Assembly (NCBI RefSeq): GCF_007655135.1
Contig: NC_045127.1
Location: 44,465,538 to 44,529,537 of the forward strand
From: Punica granatum
Taxonomy: Eukaryota > Streptophyta > Magnoliopsida > Myrtales > Lythraceae
Length of the DNA: 64,000 nt
Reading direction: 5' to 3'
A program made the translations under genes and the position numbers. Numbering within the stretch: position 1 is the first letter of the stretch; each line of letters starts with the position of its first letter. Of the stretch, positions 59,819 to 64,000 are shown in pieces. A model generated the notes under the pieces. It searched no databases, was not told the DNA's origin, and was given only the letters and a program-made list of their open reading frames with translations.

Positions 59819-60520
59819 CGTGCTTGTGTTGTACAAGAGGTTTCGTAAGTGGATCTGAGATATTCTCATCCATTAGTATTCTGCATATCTTCACATCTCA
59901 TCTATCGATAATGTCGTGAATGAGATGGAAGTGCCTGAGTATATGTTTGGATCGTTGGTGAGACTTGGGCTCCTTAACCTGCGCAATGGCTCCATTGTTG
60001 TCATAATAGAGTTCCACTAGGTCTGCGATGCTAAGAACCACAACAAGTTCTGTTACGAACTTCTTGATCCAAACGGCCTCTTTTGCAGCATTTGAGGCAG
60101 CGATATACTCGGCCTCTGTGGTAGAGTCGGCTACCGTCTCCTGTTTGGAACTCTTCCAACTCATAACACCTCCATTCAAGCAGAACACATACCTTGACTG
60201 CGATTTACTACCATCCTTATCGAACTCGAAGCTAGCATCAGTATAACCTCTTATAACGAGCTCTTCTTCGCCTCCATATACCAAGAACATCTCCTTAGTC
60301 TTTTGTAAGTACTTCAGGAGGTTCTTTACTGCGATCCAGTGTCTCTTACCTAAATTTGATTGGTACCGACTCGTCATGCTTAAAGCATACGAGATATCAG
60401 GTCGAGTGGATAACATAGCACACATGATGGATCCAATAGCCGATGCATATGGAATCCTACTCATGCGGTCTCTCTCTCTTGAGTAGACGGACTCTGAGCC
60501 TTTGAAAGGCTTATGCCATG
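59819..60520 (-). mobile_element. minus-strand copia RT/RNase H fragment
   Basis: On the minus strand it encodes the end of reverse transcriptase and RNase H of the Copia-1 family (SMTSRYQSN, YTDASFEFDKD, DSTTEAEYIAA), with a TGA after HDIIDR. It ends in the same AAGCACGA wording found at the Copia-1 pol end; no LTR is attached. It is interrupted at 60520 by Gypsy-2. It is clearly more diverged from Copia-1 than Copia-1's own LTRs are from each other. Confidence 0.88.
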
Positions 60521-63500
60521 TGTCAGCACCCCATTTTGGTCCACCGGCTCCAACAGAGAATGCCAACAGCAATTCTGACCACGGCCTCATAAGCGCGACA
60601 GGAGAACGCCCAACAGAAGCTGGGGTCACTATTCACAGTTTAGCCAACAGAGGCAAACACGCAAGTATGGGAGCATGAACTACAAAAGAGATGCAGGGGC
60701 CTCTAGGAAGGCACAAAGGGAAATTAGAAGAATCAGACAGACATTAAGCCTCGAAACAGCAGAAGTCGACACTATGGCACTATTCACCACCAGATCGCCG
60801 GAGCATCAGAAGGTACCCAATATAGGACTCTAAAAATCTCTCTTGATACCAAAATGACTAATGGCACCTCCGAACGCATTTTAGAAACTTTTTGCTTAAG
60901 CCGGAGCACCCCCGAATGTTTGTAGACGACTTCTTGACGGGGCTCCCGGGACACCCGCTCCATGGACAAATAAACGGCACAGAAAACAGGCCTGCACACA
61001 CGTAAGGGTCACCGGGACCAGGGAACAGGTTTCAGACTGTTCTTCGGAATTCATCTTGATCTCTCAAGTGGATCTCAACTCGGAAAAAAGGGACCTTTTC
61101 CCCACAGAAACATAGTCGGAGACCTTTTTTACTAATTGTCAATGTACGAAATCCAGACCAACCAATCCCAAGGACCTCAGGGCCCGGGGAAATAAACCCT
61201 AATTGCACTGTACAACTCGTTTAGGTTTCTCGAGTACCATTCCGATAGCAAAAGGGCCCTTTCCAGACGGAATCTCGTACTTGGTGCTTATTCAGCGAAA
61301 AATTAACGTCCGAGTTCCACATCATCCACTCCCTACAACCCCTAGAACTAGGGAAATCATTTCGCCTCGGACGAAGCAAATCAAACTGGTCTCTCGAGTG
61401 ACGTTTTAATAGTCACAAACGCCCCCCGACAAACCTTCCGGGACTCGTTTTCAACAAACGAAGATCGCAGTGGTCACCGAACAAATCAGAACACTCGGGA
61501 AGCACAAAGAATGCCCCATTTGCGGATTCCTAGGACGTCTCCGATTATCGATCTTCAACTGAGGTCGGCGGGTCAACTGTTCCGCCCAATGCGAAAAGCA
61601 CACCGATGCGAGCAGTACAGCACGCAGACATGCAAATAGGCAACAGAAACAATTAACTTCACTCAAACCATCCAGACGGAACAAAACCAGCTTTCGAGTC
61701 CCCGGACCACTCGAGCATTTCCTTATATGAAACATGGCAATATTGGGTTCATTAAAATCGCATTCGCGCGTACATTGACAATCCGTCGTTCAAGCGAACC
61801 ACGAAGATCAAATGCGCGACCGATCGAGCCCCGAGCTTCTCCCGACTTTCTCCCTAGCCAAGTGGGACCCACGACTCAAACCAAGCCAGCCGAGCCAGCC
61901 TCAAGCCACGGCTAAATCCCCCATGGCCGATTGAGCCAACCAATTCCCCACCACAATTCAAATATCTTCTTACACATATCTCTCATCCATCACCTTCCAT
62001 CCACTTGCGCTAACTTCCCCCACACTCTACCTTGACATTTCCCCACCTTAATCCCTCTTCAGATTTCGGCAACCATGTTGATCCCTCCTTAAGCACACCT
62101 AACTTTGCTTAATTGCACCATTAGAGCCTCCTATAAAGCTATCTTGCATCATTAAGCTAATCACAACTCAATTCTCATTCTTTCTCAAGCTCTCTCAATC
62201 TAGAGAATCCTCTCCAGCCCTCTCAAACCTTAGCATTTCCATAAAATCGCACAGCCTCATCTCATCCTGGTTGCAAGGCCATTTCACCCGAAAACTCAAC
62301 CGTTTTCCGGCAACCGCCCCTTAACCCAAGCCAACTTCAACCAAACTTCATGTCCCCCACGTTTTCAACCTTCTAAGCCCATTTTCGAGCTTAGTTTTCG
62401 CGTTTGAAGCCTTTAGACTCAGGTTCCAGACTTGCATAGAAATGGGTCCCTTGGAACCTCACGGGTCCTGGTCGGGTTCATTCGACTTTCCATCCTTCCC
62501 ACAACCACGGCAAGTCGTGCCATCACATTCCAAGGGTTTCTTACGACCCTCCCTCTCCCCCGTGACGAGGTGGTCACGGTCCGAAAACCTTTCAACCGTG
62601 CACGATTGCCGTCTCTCTCTTCCTTTTCTTTTCGGTTCCTTGTAGTTTTCACCAGTCTCCTTTGGTTTTTCAGGGAAAATCCAATCATGCGTTTTGTGTG
62701 AGACCACCATACCCGTGTTCAGTAGTCCCTTGGGGAGCCAAGGTGCCCGTGCCAACTTGGGGAAGTCGCTCGAGCCATCCGCGAAAGCCATTTCCTTCCC
62801 GGGTGTCAAACCGCCTAGTCGAGTCTGTTTCTCTTATACTGACCCGATTCCTTTTTTAATTTCGTGATAAACTACCCATGCACTTTCCACGAAACTTCAC
62901 AAGCTTGTTCAGCATCCCCTTAAGAGTAGAAAGCGTCTGTGCCGTTTTGGAGAAGCCACTCCGAGCCACCTTGTTCAGCTACGTCTTTCCCGGGTGCCAA
63001 AACAGTCTACTCTGATCAACTTAGGTGCTCTCTGTCCAACCGAGTCTTGCGACTCTCTTTCCCCTTCCTCGACTCTTTTCTCGCATCTCGAGGCTAGGTA
63101 TAACTCCCTTACGACTTAGAGAAGTAGGTCTCTTAGTTCTTTAGGCTTGTGGGGTGATAAGGCTATTTTTGGACCGATTTACATGCAAGTTTACATTTTT
63201 ATGTTTCCGTGTGTTCTTATACCATATTATGCATGTCTTGCTGTATATTAGGTTAACATGACGAGAAAGGGTCAAAATCTAAGTAAGAGAGACTGTTATC
63301 GACCCAAGACGGTCTTAGGGACTCTCGGTCACACTCTATAAGAGAAGACCGTGAGCCTCCTTGGTCCTCTCGGGTCACACTCGTGCATTTATAGCCAAGA
63401 AACAGCAGGTTATAATGACGGTCTTTGAAACCTGCTGTTTCTCGTGCATTTATGCTCATCGTCATTGTAGCATGATAGTATGACGGGAAAGGACTAAGAT

Positions 63501-64000
63501 CGAGGTAGGAGAAACTGGATTGGCCCATGTGAGCCATGGAAATTGACAATCATCCCTCATGGGAGGTGGCCGAGAGTTTCCTTGGGCCACACGGGTCCAA
63601 GGGGGCCTCTCCCATCTCGAAATAGGTTGGTTCCCGTGTTTTCACATTTTGCTATTGTATGAGCCGATGCCGTTTTATCGATTCTTTAAAACATCGTGTT
63701 TGCATTTGTATTGCATGTTTGTTTGCGTTTCCAAGATCATGGCGGCATAGGCTTATAAAATGTATGTAATTATCACGTTTAAAGTCTTATGCATGCAAGA
63801 AATGGTTAGAATCGATATCGGAGACCACCTACGACCCGAGCCGAGTCAAGGGAACTCTCGGCCCTCCTCCTTAGAGAGTGGCCGAATGTCCCTTGACCTT
63901 TCTTAGGTCGATGATGGCCTCTTCCATCGCTTTAAAACCGGTTCTTGGAATTGATTGTAATTACATTTTTCGTTTAGTCGTTAGTTACACGTTAGTTTGC
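60521..64000 (+). mobile_element. Gypsy-2: Ogre-like LTR, running off the window
   Basis: Begins TGTCAGCACCCCATTTTGGTCCACCGGCTCC in two near-perfect blocks shared with the Gypsy-1 LTR start. Near 63660-63750 it again matches Gypsy-1 (GCCGTTTTATCGATTC, GATCATGGCGGCA). In between it is diverged and contains degenerate repeats about 190 bp apart (CTTTCCCGGGTG phrases near 62795 and 62985). No coding region is present, so at least 3.5 kb of LTR is in view. The right end and target duplication lie outside; the base group before it, CCATG, is the predicted duplication. Confidence 0.8.
63380..63453. repeat. perfect inverted repeat between 13-bp direct repeats
   Basis: CTCGTGCATTTAT occurs at 63380-63392 and 63441-63453. 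AGAAACAGCAGGTT (63398-63411) and its exact complement (63429-63442) form a 14-bp stem with a 17-base loop. The second direct repeat overlaps the stem by two bases. Confidence 0.85.

Overview
The window is plant nuclear DNA, most likely from a eudicot (possibly a woody one; species not resolvable). Evidence: intron-containing genes with GT-AG junctions, Ty1/copia and Ty3/gypsy LTR retrotransposons with plant-type initiator-tRNA primer sites, an Ogre/Tat element of about 20 kb, and tRNA-derived SINEs. No bacterial, phage or organellar signals were seen.

The host framework is a decaying tandem array of short-chain dehydrogenase/reductase (SDR) genes of the neomenthol dehydrogenase / salutaridine reductase type, all on the minus strand. 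Copy 1 (11099-13409, five exons, 307 codons) looks intact. Copy 2 (49261-51305) has a 1-bp deletion in exon 2. Copy 3 (55111-55487) is only the last exon. Copy 4 (57959-59625) has lost its start codon, exon 3 and one Rossmann-loop glycine. The genes are separated by copies of an AT-rich intergenic block ('block B'). Two block B copies abut at about 25560 with no gene between them, so at least one further SDR copy was probably deleted.

The array has been inflated by nested insertions. Copia-1 (2071-10262) is complete and very young: 1675-bp LTRs with three differences and a GAATC target duplication. Copia-2 (14898-24554, GTTCC duplication) splits block B1; its 3' end is replaced by a second copy of its own 5' flank plus an LTR. 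The Ogre/Tat element Gypsy-1 (28882-49180, CTATC duplication, LTRs of 4378 and 4246 bp) splits block B2; it has an extra ORF1, an intron between protease and reverse transcriptase, two RNase H domains and a 29-bp minisatellite in its 3' UTR, and is heavily mutated. A small non-autonomous LTR element with its own ORF (51901-53194, minus strand) lies between SDR copies 2 and 3. At the right end, a minus-strand copia fragment (59819-60520) is interrupted by a second Ogre-like LTR that runs off the window.

By hand-counted LTR differences, Copia-1 is youngest, Copia-2 older and Gypsy-1 oldest. Paralogous block B and intron copies act as natural empty sites and confirm several insertions. I found no new defence or metabolic system. 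The most unusual structures are the rearranged 3' end of Copia-2, the templated inverted filler at the SDR copy 4 deletion, and the ORF-bearing small LTR element.
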